DNA of 64,000 nucleotides from Candidatus Gastranaerophilales bacterium (GCA_944323045.1 CALUQX010000002.1:1-64000), one strand, 5' to 3'; positions 25,201-32,872 are shown, counted from the first letter of the stretch. Notes: a model not told the origin generated them from the letters alone. Translations and numbers: made by a program.

Positions 25201-25718
25201 TACCAAATGACAAAGTTGTTACAATCTGCGGGCTTGTCACTGCAAGCAAACAAATTCCGACTAAAAAAGACCCGACAAAATTCATGAGATTCTGTACAAT
25301 AGAAGACCTCTCAGGGAAAGTTGAAACTATTACTTTCAACAACAAACTCGCCGAATACGGAAACTTTTTACAAAACGAACAACGCGTAATTGTTTCCGGC
25401 AAAATAAGCCGCAGAAGCGATGAAGAACCGCCGGTAATCATTGTAGATTCAGTTAAAACAGTCGACAATTCAAATATTTTTACAATAAAACTCCTTGATG
25501 ATATCAAGTTTGAAGAACTGGTGTTATTAAAAAACACTCTATGTAAAAACGCCGGCTCTGATCCTGTAACATTCAAAGTTAAAGATGACAGCGGCGAGCA
25601 TAAAATTCTAACAGCATCAATGTTCTGGGTTAATTCATCAAACGACCTTGTAAATACTCTAAAAAGCGAATTTAAAGACCGGATTGATATTGATATAAAA
25701 TCTCTTGATGCCGCGTAA
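22260..25718 (+). CDS. dnaE: DNA polymerase III subunit alpha
   Basis: A 1152-residue replicative polymerase (DnaE1 type). The PHP domain is N-terminal (HLHSEYSLLDGAIK, ITDHG). The polymerase core has VGPGRGSAAGSVVAY and the catalytic aspartates in PDVDIDF at about 410, followed by GTHAAGVIIAH. The tandem HhH and OB-fold (VTICGLVTASKQIPTKK...MRFCTIEDLSG) come later. Length is standard. It copies the leading and lagging strands with the beta clamp. No proofreading insert of the PolC type is present. Confidence 0.98.
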   Translation: METNTQYVPLHLHSEYSLLDGAIKVKALCEFAKENNMPAVAITDHGVMYSAIEFYRTAKEIGVKAIIGCEFYVHDGDIHEKDASHNPLYHLVLLAKDKAGYMNLVKLVSIAHCEGMYYKPRINFELLQKYSEGLICCSACLGGEVLQNLLKNDYAAAKATAAKYKELFGDDYYIELQDHGLEEQKRTNPDLIKIAQELGIKMIITNDSHYLKKEDADWHDTLLCLQTNALKNEPNRFHFPNNEFYVKTAAELRDSFRWMDSALFDECIKNTVDIAEKCHLILEMGKSPLPHYEVPAGHTVESYLDLKVHEGLKKRYGEIPPEIEERVKYELGIIEQMGFSAYFLITWDFVHFAKTHDIPVGPGRGSAAGSVVAYALEITDLDPIRHHLLFERFLNPERYSMPDVDIDFCIERRGEVIDYVSKKYGEDKVCQIITFGTYAAKAAMKGVARVFDIPFARSNQLSSLIPNEPKAHIDDAMLEGMELKKLYDEDPEVKRLVDMSRCIEGIKNNTGTHAAGVIIAHKPLNEIVPVQPSKDGIIVTEYPMADLEKLGLLKMDFLGLRTLTMIHKTMKLLKRTKGIEFDVNRIPLDDKPTYDMLIAGETDGVFQLESSGMKKLVKDLKPDVFEDLGALVALFRPGPLESGMVQDFVERKHGRQEIKYAHPLLEPVLKDTYGTIVYQEQIMQVFQVLADYTLGQADMVRRMMGKKKLDEMAQQKGKFIEGAARHGMESKDAAALFEQIEKFASYCFNRSHSAAYAFVAYQTAYLKCHYPQEYLASLLSSVSGDQEKTQLYIEEALKYGIQVMPPDINKSFAEFTPDGNNIRFGLASIKQVGEAVVEAILAEREANGEFKSIYDFCKRVDPKCSNKRVMEGLIKAGAFSNIEKSRKQLLENLEYIVATANRENQSKALGQVSLFAGLGEDNDIGYNEFQLAGSDEEFDARQLQIFEKEFLGFYVSSHPLSTIRDKLPFLMTHKISELHDLPNDKVVTICGLVTASKQIPTKKDPTKFMRFCTIEDLSGKVETITFNNKLAEYGNFLQNEQRVIVSGKISRRSDEEPPVIIVDSVKTVDNSNIFTIKLLDDIKFEELVLLKNTLCKNAGSDPVTFKVKDDSGEHKILTASMFWVNSSNDLVNTLKSEFKDRIDIDIKSLDAA

Positions 25719-25769
25719 AGTCATATAAACAGATGTTTACTTTTTTGATATAAACATTAATATATAAGT

Positions 25770-26330
25770 ATGAGAAGGATATTTTTAGTTATATGTTCTT
25801 TATTTTTGCTTTGCAGCGGATATGCTCTGGCTGACGGCGATTTGTGGGACAATTACGGTGATAACAATGCTTACGGACAGAAACCGGTTACAGATGAAGA
25901 ATTTAACAGCGTTGTCGATAAACTAAAAGAAAAAAAATACGGCAAAAAGAAAAACAAAAATATTCCTAAAGGCGAAAGTTACAGACAAAGTGCTGAAACA
26001 AAATTTATAAATGATGTTGATGAAGACCCGCCGATACTAAGCATAACTTTGCCGCTGCAGGCTGATGTAAACCATGTTATTCCTGTCGGACACTATCAGA
26101 TTATAGGCGAAAAAATTAACGGTGTCCCTGTTATAAAGCTTTATCAGGCACATTATTTAATCGCACAGCTTCCGGCATGCGAAACACTTGATGATTTTGA
26201 CCAGAAAACTATTAATTTTGTAAAATTAATTCAGGATGAAGAAGATAAAGTTAAAATCATTTTCGGCAATGTGGATTTCAATGCATATACAATTTTGGAT
26301 GTGGCAAAACAGCCGGCGCCGGAAGAGTAA
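25770..26330 (+). CDS. Secreted hypothetical protein
   Basis: A 186-residue protein with a signal peptide (MRRIFLVICSLFLLCSGYALA, cleavage near residue 21). A polar, Lys-rich segment (KLKEKKYGKKKNKNIPKG) is followed by a beta-rich C-terminal domain with no recognised family. It lies between dnaE and deoB on the same strand. It is probably periplasmic or surface exposed; function unknown. Confidence 0.72.
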   Translation: MRRIFLVICSLFLLCSGYALADGDLWDNYGDNNAYGQKPVTDEEFNSVVDKLKEKKYGKKKNKNIPKGESYRQSAETKFINDVDEDPPILSITLPLQADVNHVIPVGHYQIIGEKINGVPVIKLYQAHYLIAQLPACETLDDFDQKTINFVKLIQDEEDKVKIIFGNVDFNAYTILDVAKQPAPEE

Positions 26331-26370
26331 TTTATGCTATAATAATTTATAGAAATAAAGGGGAAATAAA

Positions 26371-27546
26371 ATGGCAAGAGCAATAGTAATGGTTATTGAT
26401 TCATGCGGAATAGGTGCAATGCCTGACTGCCGTGAGTTCGGCGATGTTCCGGAATGCAACACCTTAAGAAATGTCTGCGAATACAACAACGGGCTGAATG
26501 TCCCGAACCTTGAAAAACTCGGACTCGGTAATATTCAGGATTTCAAAGGAATAGCCAAAAATCCGGATGCAATAGGACAGTACGGAACTATGAAAGAAAA
26601 ATCCAAAGGCAAAGACACAACAACCGGACATTGGGAACTTGCCGGACTTGTATCAGAAAAGCCTTTTGCTACTTTCCCTGAAGGATTTCCGCAGGAATTA
26701 ATAGAAAAATTTATTGAAGAAACAAATTGCGGCGGCATTCTCGCTAACTGTCCGGCTAGCGGAACAGCCATTATTGAACAGCTTAATGAAGAACATCACA
26801 GAACAAAATTTCCTATTGTATACACAAGTGCTGACAGTGTTTTTCAAATCGCGCTTGATACTGATTTAATCCCTTTAGAAATGCTTTACCGCTGGTGTGA
26901 AACCGCAAGAAGAATTTTAGATGAAGGGAATTACAATGTCTCCCGCGTCATTGCCCGCCCTTATAAAATTATTGACGGCAAACCTACAAGAATTTCCAAA
27001 GACCGCCGTGACTATTCAATGGTACCTTCTCACACATTATTAAATGACATTAAAGATGCTGGCATGAAAGTTGTTGCAATAGGAAAAATTGAAGATATTT
27101 TTTCAAAGTCCGGCATAACCCATGCCATTCACACCGGCTCAAACAAAGAAGGATTAGAGTTAACTCTAAAAGCAATAAAAGAAGAATTGCCGCTTGAACC
27201 AATTGCATACACCGATTACAAAGCAGGTTCCAGTGAAAATTACTTAATCTTTACCAATCTTGTAGACACAGACATGCTTTACGGGCACAGAAACAACGCC
27301 AAAGGCTACGGTGCTGCAATAGAAGAAATAGACAGCTATCTGACTGATATTTTAGGACAATTAAATAACGACGATTTACTAATTATTACAGCAGACCATG
27401 GCTGTGACCCGACTGTAGCAGGTACAGACCACACGCGAGAATATGTGCCGTTATTGATTTACAGCCATAAATTGCCGTCCCAAAACCTCGGATTAATCGA
27501 TGGATTTGATTATGTTGCAAAAGTTATAAAAGACTGGATATTTTAA
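26371..27546 (+). CDS. deoB: Phosphopentomutase
   Basis: A 391-residue metalloenzyme of the alkaline phosphatase superfamily that interconverts ribose-1-phosphate and ribose-5-phosphate (also the deoxy forms) in nucleoside salvage. Motifs: VMVIDSCGIGAMPD at the start, KGKDTTTGHWELAGL with the phosphothreonine site, and the late metal ligands ITADHGCDPTVAGTDHTREYVPLL. Length is typical. GGGG precedes the ATG. No other deo gene is nearby. Confidence 0.96.
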   Translation: MARAIVMVIDSCGIGAMPDCREFGDVPECNTLRNVCEYNNGLNVPNLEKLGLGNIQDFKGIAKNPDAIGQYGTMKEKSKGKDTTTGHWELAGLVSEKPFATFPEGFPQELIEKFIEETNCGGILANCPASGTAIIEQLNEEHHRTKFPIVYTSADSVFQIALDTDLIPLEMLYRWCETARRILDEGNYNVSRVIARPYKIIDGKPTRISKDRRDYSMVPSHTLLNDIKDAGMKVVAIGKIEDIFSKSGITHAIHTGSNKEGLELTLKAIKEELPLEPIAYTDYKAGSSENYLIFTNLVDTDMLYGHRNNAKGYGAAIEEIDSYLTDILGQLNNDDLLIITADHGCDPTVAGTDHTREYVPLLIYSHKLPSQNLGLIDGFDYVAKVIKDWIF

Positions 27547-27614
27547 TTTTTTGGTGTTATAATATTCGTGGCAAGAAATTGCCAATGTAATAACTAAAAT
27601 AAGGAGATACTAAA

Positions 27615-27791
27615 ATGGCAGTAAAAGTTAACGATTCTTGTATCGGATGCGGTGCTTGCGAATCAATTTGTGACGCTGTATTTTCAGTAGATGGTATTGC
27701 TCAAGTTGATGAATCAGCTGTTGCTGACAACATGGATTGTGTTAAAGAAGCAGCAGACGCTTGCCCTGTAAGCGCTATTGAAATTGAATAA
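27615..27791 (+). CDS. Single-cluster [4Fe-4S] ferredoxin
   Basis: A 58-residue ferredoxin with AAGGAG upstream. Cysteines 9, 12 and 15 (CIGCGAC) plus Cys50 in ACPVSAIEIE would bind one [4Fe-4S] cluster. The second cluster motif is missing. Cys19 and Cys42 are placed as in Thermotoga-type ferredoxins, where they form a disulfide. A soluble low-potential electron carrier, likely serving fermentative oxidoreductases. It is a single-gene unit with its own hairpins downstream. Confidence 0.93.
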   Translation: MAVKVNDSCIGCGACESICDAVFSVDGIAQVDESAVADNMDCVKEAADACPVSAIEIE

Positions 27792-27809
27792 TTTTTATTC
27801 ATAAGAATA

Positions 27810-27851
27810 TTAGAGGGGTCAGATTGAACTTGTTCAATCTGACCCCTCTAA
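27810..27851. repeat. 42-nt palindrome, 20-bp arms with TT centre
   Basis: Arms 27810-27829 and 27832-27851 pair perfectly around TT. The core contains GGGGTCAGATTGAAC, a type of sequence I associate with dispersed REP-like palindromes. It follows the ferredoxin gene. Confidence 0.85.
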
Positions 27852-27862
27852 CTAATTATATT

Positions 27863-27887
27863 GTGGGGCGGCGGAACGCCGCCCCGC
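27863..27887. repeat. GC-rich hairpin
   Basis: Stem GGGGCGGCG/CGCCGCCCC (27865-27873, 27877-27885) with a GAA loop. No T-run follows. It sits between the 42-nt palindrome and the terminator-like hairpin. Confidence 0.7.
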
Positions 27888-27898
27888 AGATTAAATAA

Positions 27899-27927
27899 AG
27901 CGGCGGCTTTTTTCAAAAGCCGCCGCT
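27899..27927. terminator. Hairpin between ferredoxin and XRE genes
   Basis: A 13-bp stem (27899-27911 with 27915-27927) with AAAA/TTTT inside the stem and a TTC loop. It could end the convergent ferredoxin and XRE transcripts, although the T-run is within the stem. Confidence 0.55.
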
Positions 27928-27975
27928 CCGGTTTATATCAAATACTGTTTATTACCTATAAAATACATAACTGAA

Positions 27976-28290
27976 TCATTCATACAACCCTTTTGCAACA
28001 CGATAAAGGGTAAACTGTTTTTCCTTACTCAATTTATCATATATTTTTATTATCTCTGCCCTGAAATCTTTATCCTTAATATTTGTATACTGAAATAACT
28101 CGTATAACTCAACATCCAGTGCCTGCGCAATTTTCTCCAGCGTGCCAATTGTCGGAAAATTTTGTCCTACCTCCAACTTGCTTATATAGCCATTATCAAG
28201 CCCAATTATTTCAGATAATTGCTCTTGAGTCATCTTCTTTTGCCGCCGAAATTCCTTAATTTTCAATCCTAAAAGTTCTTTTGTATTCAT
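27976..28290 (-). CDS. XRE-family HTH regulator (104 aa)
   Basis: A 104-residue protein with a Cro/C1-type HTH at about residues 19-45 (MTQEQLSEIIGLDNGYISKLEVG) and the usual FPTIGTLEKIAQALDVELYELF. A 35-residue helical tail (EIIKIYDKLSKEKQFTLYRVAKGLYE) resembles the dimer tail of SinR-like proteins. It is divergent from the prepilin at 28441, repeating the layout at 2203/2531. AGAGGTG precedes the ATG. Candidate operator repeats lie at 28361-28401. Confidence 0.86.
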   Translation of the reverse strand: MNTKELLGLKIKEFRRQKKMTQEQLSEIIGLDNGYISKLEVGQNFPTIGTLEKIAQALDVELYELFQYTNIKDKDFRAEIIKIYDKLSKEKQFTLYRVAKGLYE

Positions 28291-28360
28291 TTACACCTCT
28301 ATAAGATTTTAAACTTATTAGAAGGAGAATTTTATACTAAATATTATCTAATTAACTATA

Positions 28361-28401
28361 AAATAGCAGTATACTTGACAAAAATAGCAGAATATGTGAC
28401 A
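28361..28401. promoter_or_regulatory. Putative operator: two 20-bp direct repeats, 21-bp period
   Basis: AAATAGCAG-N6-TGACA occurs at 28361-28380 and again at 28382-28401 (17 of 20 bases identical). The 21-bp period, two helical turns, puts both copies on the same DNA face between the divergent XRE and prepilin genes, which suits cooperative binding. Assignment to the XRE protein is inferred. Confidence 0.62.
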
Positions 28402-28440
28402 ATAATTACGAAATTATCAATACAAAAGCAGGAGAATTAT

Positions 28441-29484
28441 ATGAAAAAGGCTTTTACACTTGCAGAGGTGCTTATAACTCTTGCAATCATCGGCGTGGTT
28501 GCGGCGATAACAATACCAAGTCTCGTTAAGAATTACAACGAAAAGGCATGGGCAACGGCACAGGATGTCTTTGAAAAACGCCTTGAGGTAGCCACAAAAC
28601 AATTGAACACAGAGGAAAAGTTAGCAGGCTATTCAAGTACAATGGATTTTGTAAATGAACTAAAAAAGAAAATCAAAATAACTAATGTCTGTGACAGTGA
28701 TAATTTGGGCAAATGTTTTGAAAACAAAATATTGACAGCCGATGGAGAAGAAGTGGACGCTGCGAATTTAAAGACATCCGCCAAACTTGCCAAAGAGGAT
28801 TGGGGAACGGAAACAGTAGGCGTACAGTTTGCGAATGGCGTTAATGCATTAATAGCATATAATCCACAGACCGACCAACAACCGTTTAATAACCAGTTTA
28901 GCGCAACCGAGGCAAGCATGGCGATACTTTATGATGTATCAGGACACAAAAATCCGAATACCTTAGGTAAAGATGTAAATCAGAATGCAAATATAAAAAC
29001 ATTTGGTTGTATGCTTGAGCCGGATTTAATAGGTGGTATGTGTATAAGTCAGATACTAGCCCCTGGGACAGGATATAGTGCCATAAGCAAAGCAGAATGC
29101 GAACAGATAGCAGATGAAGGTTATGGAAATAATAAAGCATATTGTGGTTACTACGATAATGATTATTGGGCAGGTGCAGTGAAAGCTTGTGGTGGCGTTA
29201 GTAAAATGCCAAACCGGAGCCAATTAGAGGAGCTAGCAAAATATTTGTATAACATAGACAGTATGAATGGAACCACAAACACAACATCTGCACCACTAGA
29301 CACTGAAAAAGCAGCCCTATTCCTCTCATTCTCTCCATATTCTAGCTCGTTCTTTGTTTGGTCTAACCACGAGTATAGTCAAGACGAGGCGTATTACCGT
29401 GGCTTTACCCTTAGCTACACATTCTGGCTCGATGCCAAACGCGACAACGGTATCAGCTACCTTGCGATGTGCGTTGACAATTAA
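28441..29484 (+). CDS. Large type IV pilin-like protein
   Basis: A 347-residue protein with the class III signal MKKA-FTLAEVLITLAIIGVVAAITIP, processed after Ala4 in the same way as the prepilin at 2531. The C-terminal half (from about 240: ...VKACGGVSKMPNRSQLEELAKYLYNI and closing FFVWSNHEYSQDEAYYRGFTLSYTFW...SYLAMCVDN) resembles the C-terminal module of lectin-like or Fibrobacter paralogous-type adhesins, as judged by Trp/Ser/Tyr pattern only. Several cysteines could form disulfides. AGGAGAA precedes the ATG at 28441; an earlier in-frame ATG at 28375 would lie within the operator repeats. Confidence 0.85.
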   Translation: MKKAFTLAEVLITLAIIGVVAAITIPSLVKNYNEKAWATAQDVFEKRLEVATKQLNTEEKLAGYSSTMDFVNELKKKIKITNVCDSDNLGKCFENKILTADGEEVDAANLKTSAKLAKEDWGTETVGVQFANGVNALIAYNPQTDQQPFNNQFSATEASMAILYDVSGHKNPNTLGKDVNQNANIKTFGCMLEPDLIGGMCISQILAPGTGYSAISKAECEQIADEGYGNNKAYCGYYDNDYWAGAVKACGGVSKMPNRSQLEELAKYLYNIDSMNGTTNTTSAPLDTEKAALFLSFSPYSSSFFVWSNHEYSQDEAYYRGFTLSYTFWLDAKRDNGISYLAMCVDN

Positions 29485-29531
29485 GAGAACAAAGTCCTCA
29501 TAATTGAAGGCACTAGTTGTAGTAGTTGTAG

Positions 29532-29556
29532 GGTGCGTCGTTTCGACGCACCTTTT
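29532..29556 (+). terminator. Terminator after the large prepilin
   Basis: Stem GGTGCGTCG/CGACGCACC (29532-29540, 29544-29552) with a TTT loop, followed by TTTT. Confidence 0.7.
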
Positions 29557-29558
29557 GA

Positions 29559-29596
29559 GATCCCGCAAGGCGTCGAATCAGGTGTGCCGCGTCAAT
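29559..29596. repeat. Dispersed repeat, copy 1
   Basis: Begins GATCCCGCAAGGCGTC and continues with CAGGTGTGCCGCGTCA; it recurs with a few differences at 29921-29957. Confidence 0.75.
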
Positions 29597-29920
29597 GCCG
29601 CTGCGGGATTACGTTAAGAGTGACTAGGTGATTAGGTGATTAAGAGGATTTCAAAATGAGGCAAAGCAAGATTCAAGCGTTGCCTTATTTATTTTTTGTC
29701 ATGCTGAACTTGTTTCAGCATCTAGCCCATGTTGCACTTGACCGTGTTCTCGTTATTAAACGCTCACTACGTTCGCGTCCCCCTCCTCGGAATTAAAAAT
29801 TCCGGTCCTCCCTCCAGGGGAGGACATGAAAAAAACTATCAATGTGACATTCCACGTTGCCTTATTTTTATTAACTACTTAGTGCCTCAGTGCCTTAGCC
29901 ACTTAGCGACTTCCAAGAGA

Positions 29921-29957
29921 GATCCCGCAAGGCGTCAATTCAGGTGTGCCGCGTCAG
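29921..29957. repeat. Dispersed repeat, copy 2
   Basis: Second copy of the element at 29559-29596, in the same orientation about 360 bp away. Confidence 0.75.
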
Positions 29958-30066
29958 ACCCGTAGGGTGGGCAAAGCGATAGCGTGCCCACCATTTATGA
30001 TGTCTGGCTGAAGCCCGACATATGTTTGATTAAATATTGTACCGAACATGCCCATGCGTTTTTCAA

Positions 30067-30459
30067 TTATCTATGCCTGCGGTGACTGTTATTTCCTCTT
30101 TTAAATTTGAAAAATCTTTTTTGTGCCTTTTTTTGTTTATGGATTTTTTGTTTTTTGTCCTTTTTAATCCATTTGATTCTTTTTTTCTCTTGGTGCTTTT
30201 TGTGTACAGCAGGTTTGTCTTTGCGCCATTTGAACCACCTGTGTTCGGAATTTTTTTTCTTGATTTTTTGTTTTTTTACCGGAGGTTTCTTATGTTTTGG
30301 CGTTTTTTTAGCACTGTCTTTGTGGTGGAAGTTAAATATTCTGTGAAAAAACGGTCTGTCATTATGATGATCTTTCGGCGCCGCAAAACACTCTTCATTA
30401 AAACAGAAACCTGTTAACATTATCCCTGCGATTAATAACGATAGAATTTTTTTGTACAT
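30067..30459 (-). CDS. Secreted, highly basic Lys/His-rich protein
   Basis: A 130-residue protein. The signal peptide MYKKILSLLIAGIMLTGFCFNEECFA is followed by about 100 residues dominated by Lys, Arg and His (for example KKTPKHKKPPVKKQKIKKK and KKDKKQKIHKQKKAQKR) with scattered aromatic Phe/Trp pairs. No domain is recognised. I chose the ATG at 30459 (AAGGGG upstream) over the in-frame ATG at 30534. Such a charge would bind nucleic acid, LPS or teichoic-like polymers, or metal through His; all of this is speculation. It stands alone near tRNA-CAT. Confidence 0.65.
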   Translation of the reverse strand: MYKKILSLLIAGIMLTGFCFNEECFAAPKDHHNDRPFFHRIFNFHHKDSAKKTPKHKKPPVKKQKIKKKNSEHRWFKWRKDKPAVHKKHQEKKRIKWIKKDKKQKIHKQKKAQKRFFKFKRGNNSHRRHR

Positions 30460-30619
30460 TATTTTCCCCTTCTTACAAACTCTTTTACACACTATTGTTA
30501 TTAATATAACGGAAAAATAGTCTGTGTTGTTCATTTGGACTTGTAATTGTAAAGTTTTAGTTACAAGGAGAAAATGCCTGTAAACTTTATAAAAGTTATT
30601 GTGTAAACATACAAAAAAC

Positions 30620-30691
<72 letters not shown>

Positions 30692-30778
30692 AGAGTTATA
30701 AAGCAGGGCACAATTGCCCTATCACTATTATTATTTAATCCAAAAAATAGAAAAAAATCAACCCCTTTATAAAAATTA

Positions 30779-30787
30779 TGCTATAAT
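30779..30787 (+). promoter_or_regulatory. Extended -10 box of uvrC, leaderless layout
   Basis: TGC-TATAAT ends 7 nt before the uvrC ATG at 30795, and there is no ribosome site. Confidence 0.6.
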
Positions 30788-30794
30788 ATTAACT

Positions 30795-32459
30795 ATGAAT
30801 GAGCAGCTTAAGCAAACTCTTAAACTTCTGCCGGCTCTTCCGGGGTGTTACATCTATTACAACAAGGAAGGCGAGATTATCTATGTCGGAAAGGCTAAAA
30901 TCCTAAAACGACGCGTCTTGAGTTATTTCAACCGCAAGCACCATGATAGTGTTAAAGTTCAGGTTCTGGTCTCTCAAATTGACAGGCTTGAATATATAAT
31001 TACTAACACAGAAGTTGAAGCCCTAATCCTTGAAAGCCATTTAATAAAAAAACATAAACCTAAATATAATATTTTACTGAAAGATGACAAAAAATATCCG
31101 TATTTCCTGATTACAGACGAAGATTTTCCGCGTATATCAATCGTCCGCAAAAAAAATATGAATCCCGATAAAGGCAAGTATTACGGACCTTACACTGATG
31201 TGCGCGCTATGCATGCCACTCTGGATTTTCTTAAAAAAGTTTTTCCGCTAAAACAGTGCAAATCCCCGAAGTTCAAAGACAGACCATGCCTGTATTATCA
31301 CATTGGCAGATGTCTTGCACCATGCCAGCATATGGTTACGAGTGAAGAATATAAGGCGCTTGTGCATCAGGCTGAACTGTTTCTCTCAGGCAAACAGTCT
31401 GAATTGATGAAACAATTACAGGAACAAATGCAGAAATACGCCGACTCCGAACAGTTTGAAAAAGCCGCAAAACTCCGCGATAGTTACATGGATTTGAAAA
31501 AAACTCTTGAAAAACAAAAAGTCGTTTATGAAAATACCAAACTTAATGAAGATGTAATCTCTCTTCTGGCAGACGACGGAATTTTTGCAATTGTAATCCT
31601 TATGATTCGCGAAGGTCGTTTGATTGATAAAAAAGATTTTGTCTATGAGGTTGAAGAAGAAGACCGGACAGAATTTTTTGCAACATTTTTCAAAGAATAC
31701 TACAGTACACTTACGCTGGGATATCCTGACAGGATTGTGTCTAATGAATTGGAAGCGGTTGGCGAAAAAGCTCTGTATGAGGAGTGGCTGGAAATTCTTG
31801 CACAGAAAAAAGTTAAAATTTCTTACGGTAAATCAGCGCAGGGTAAAGAATTGCAGGCGCTTGCAGATAAAAATGCTCAGGTTGTTTTAAACAATGCAAA
31901 ACTTTCTAAAATGTCTAAAATCAGAGATGATTTTAACGAAATAGGTTCCTATCTGGCAGAAAAATTAAACTTGAAAAATTTCCCACATAGAATTGAATGT
32001 TATGATATTTCACATATTCAAGGGACAAATACAGTTGCCTCAATGGTAACGTTTATCAACGGGTTGAGTAAAAAATCTGAATATAAAAAGTTCAAAATAA
32101 AATCAACAGAAGGCAAACCGGATGACTTTTTATCTATGAAAGAAGTTTTGACACGCAGACTCACACACCTTGGAGAAAAAAATTGGGATAAACCGGATTT
32201 AATTATTATAGACGGCGGTAAAGGACAGCTTTCAAGTGTTATGGAGATTATTAAAGAACTCGGTGTTGAAGGCATTGATGTTGTATCACTTGCAAAACGG
32301 TATGAAGAAGTGTTTTTGCCGGAGCAGTCTGAACCTGTTATATTGCCGCGAAAATCCAGCGCATTATTTTTATTCCAGCGAATCCGCGATGAGGCTCACA
32401 GATTTGCCATAACTTATCATAGAAAGTTACGCTCAAAAGCCATGACTAAAGAAAAATAA
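30795..32459 (+). CDS. uvrC: Excinuclease ABC subunit C lacking the C-terminal HhH domain
   Basis: A 554-residue nuclease of nucleotide excision repair that cuts on both sides of UvrB-bound lesions. The GIY-YIG domain is at about 12-95 (PALPGCYIYYNKEGEIIYVGKAK), the UVR/UvrB-binding segment near 205-240 (QKYADSEQFEKAAKLRDSY), and the RNase H-like 5'-incision domain follows (IECYDISHIQGTNTVASMV, IIIDGGKGQL). The protein stops at HRKLRSKAMTKEK, just where the (HhH)2 DNA-binding domain normally begins, so it is about 50-60 residues short. I chose the ATG at 30795; the earlier in-frame ATG at 30714 precedes the TATAAT box. Confidence 0.95.
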   Translation: MNEQLKQTLKLLPALPGCYIYYNKEGEIIYVGKAKILKRRVLSYFNRKHHDSVKVQVLVSQIDRLEYIITNTEVEALILESHLIKKHKPKYNILLKDDKKYPYFLITDEDFPRISIVRKKNMNPDKGKYYGPYTDVRAMHATLDFLKKVFPLKQCKSPKFKDRPCLYYHIGRCLAPCQHMVTSEEYKALVHQAELFLSGKQSELMKQLQEQMQKYADSEQFEKAAKLRDSYMDLKKTLEKQKVVYENTKLNEDVISLLADDGIFAIVILMIREGRLIDKKDFVYEVEEEDRTEFFATFFKEYYSTLTLGYPDRIVSNELEAVGEKALYEEWLEILAQKKVKISYGKSAQGKELQALADKNAQVVLNNAKLSKMSKIRDDFNEIGSYLAEKLNLKNFPHRIECYDISHIQGTNTVASMVTFINGLSKKSEYKKFKIKSTEGKPDDFLSMKEVLTRRLTHLGEKNWDKPDLIIIDGGKGQLSSVMEIIKELGVEGIDVVSLAKRYEEVFLPEQSEPVILPRKSSALFLFQRIRDEAHRFAITYHRKLRSKAMTKEK

Positions 32460-32506
32460 ATTTTAATCTATGTTGAGTCAGAATAAAATGTCATTAATAT
32501 TGAAAT

Positions 32507-32872
32507 TTAGCGGAATTTGCTTGCCGGTTTTTCTTTTTTGCCGCCTTTTTTCGGCTGGTTTCTTTCTGTAGACATCCATGTTTCACGGAGTTTTTGAAGG
32601 GTTAGACCTTTTTCAAGCCATTTTAGAACATAACGTTCAACCGGTCCCATGCCGCCTGTGATTTTTTTACCTGTTTCTATACTAAAAATAGCCTGAGAAA
32701 TTCCCATAGATACAATGATATGTGGCGCACTCTCTCTGTCCGAATCCATTGATACATCAAGCGCGTTAAATTCATATCTTTTTACTTTGATATTATTTGA
32801 ACGCGGATCATTTAATGCATCCAGTATGAAGTCTCTTAATTCAATTGTTAACTCGTTGAAAGTTTTAGCCAA
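32507..32872 (-). CDS. Hypothetical protein, last gene of the stator operon
   Basis: A 121-residue protein with a TTG start and AAGGA nine bases upstream. It begins MAKTFNELTIELRDFILDAL and has mixed alpha/beta content with a basic tail (PKKGGKKEKPASKFR). No domain is recognised. It follows the UPF0210 gene by 16 bases. The ACT-domain protein often paired with UPF0210 is not what this looks like. Confidence 0.65.
   Translation of the reverse strand: MAKTFNELTIELRDFILDALNDPRSNNIKVKRYEFNALDVSMDSDRESAPHIIVSMGISQAIFSIETGKKITGGMGPVERYVLKWLEKGLTLQKLRETWMSTERNQPKKGGKKEKPASKFR

Larger units (their letters stand above)
29485..30066. other. Gene-poor, hairpin-rich patch
   Basis: No convincing gene. 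It contains a terminator-like hairpin (29532-29552), two copies of an element beginning GATCCCGCAAGGCGTC, a REP-like inverted repeat ATGCTGAA-CTTGT-TTCAGCAT at about 29701-29721, a short tandem GGTGATTAG, and further small hairpins (about 29791-29831 and 29964-29992). It looks like a dump of palindromic intergenic repeats. Confidence 0.6.

Noticed and set aside
22341-25576. Several antisense frames within dnaE
   Set aside because: They lie opposite a clear 1152-residue polymerase and show no family features.
30107-30417. Hydrophobic plus-strand frames opposite the basic secreted protein
   Set aside because: They are mirror images of Lys-rich codons (AAA/AAG read as TTT/CTT). The minus frame has a signal peptide and ribosome site.
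30714-30794. Longer uvrC reading frame from ATG 30714
   Set aside because: The added 27 residues are not UvrC-like, and the start would lie upstream of the TATAAT box at 30782-30787.
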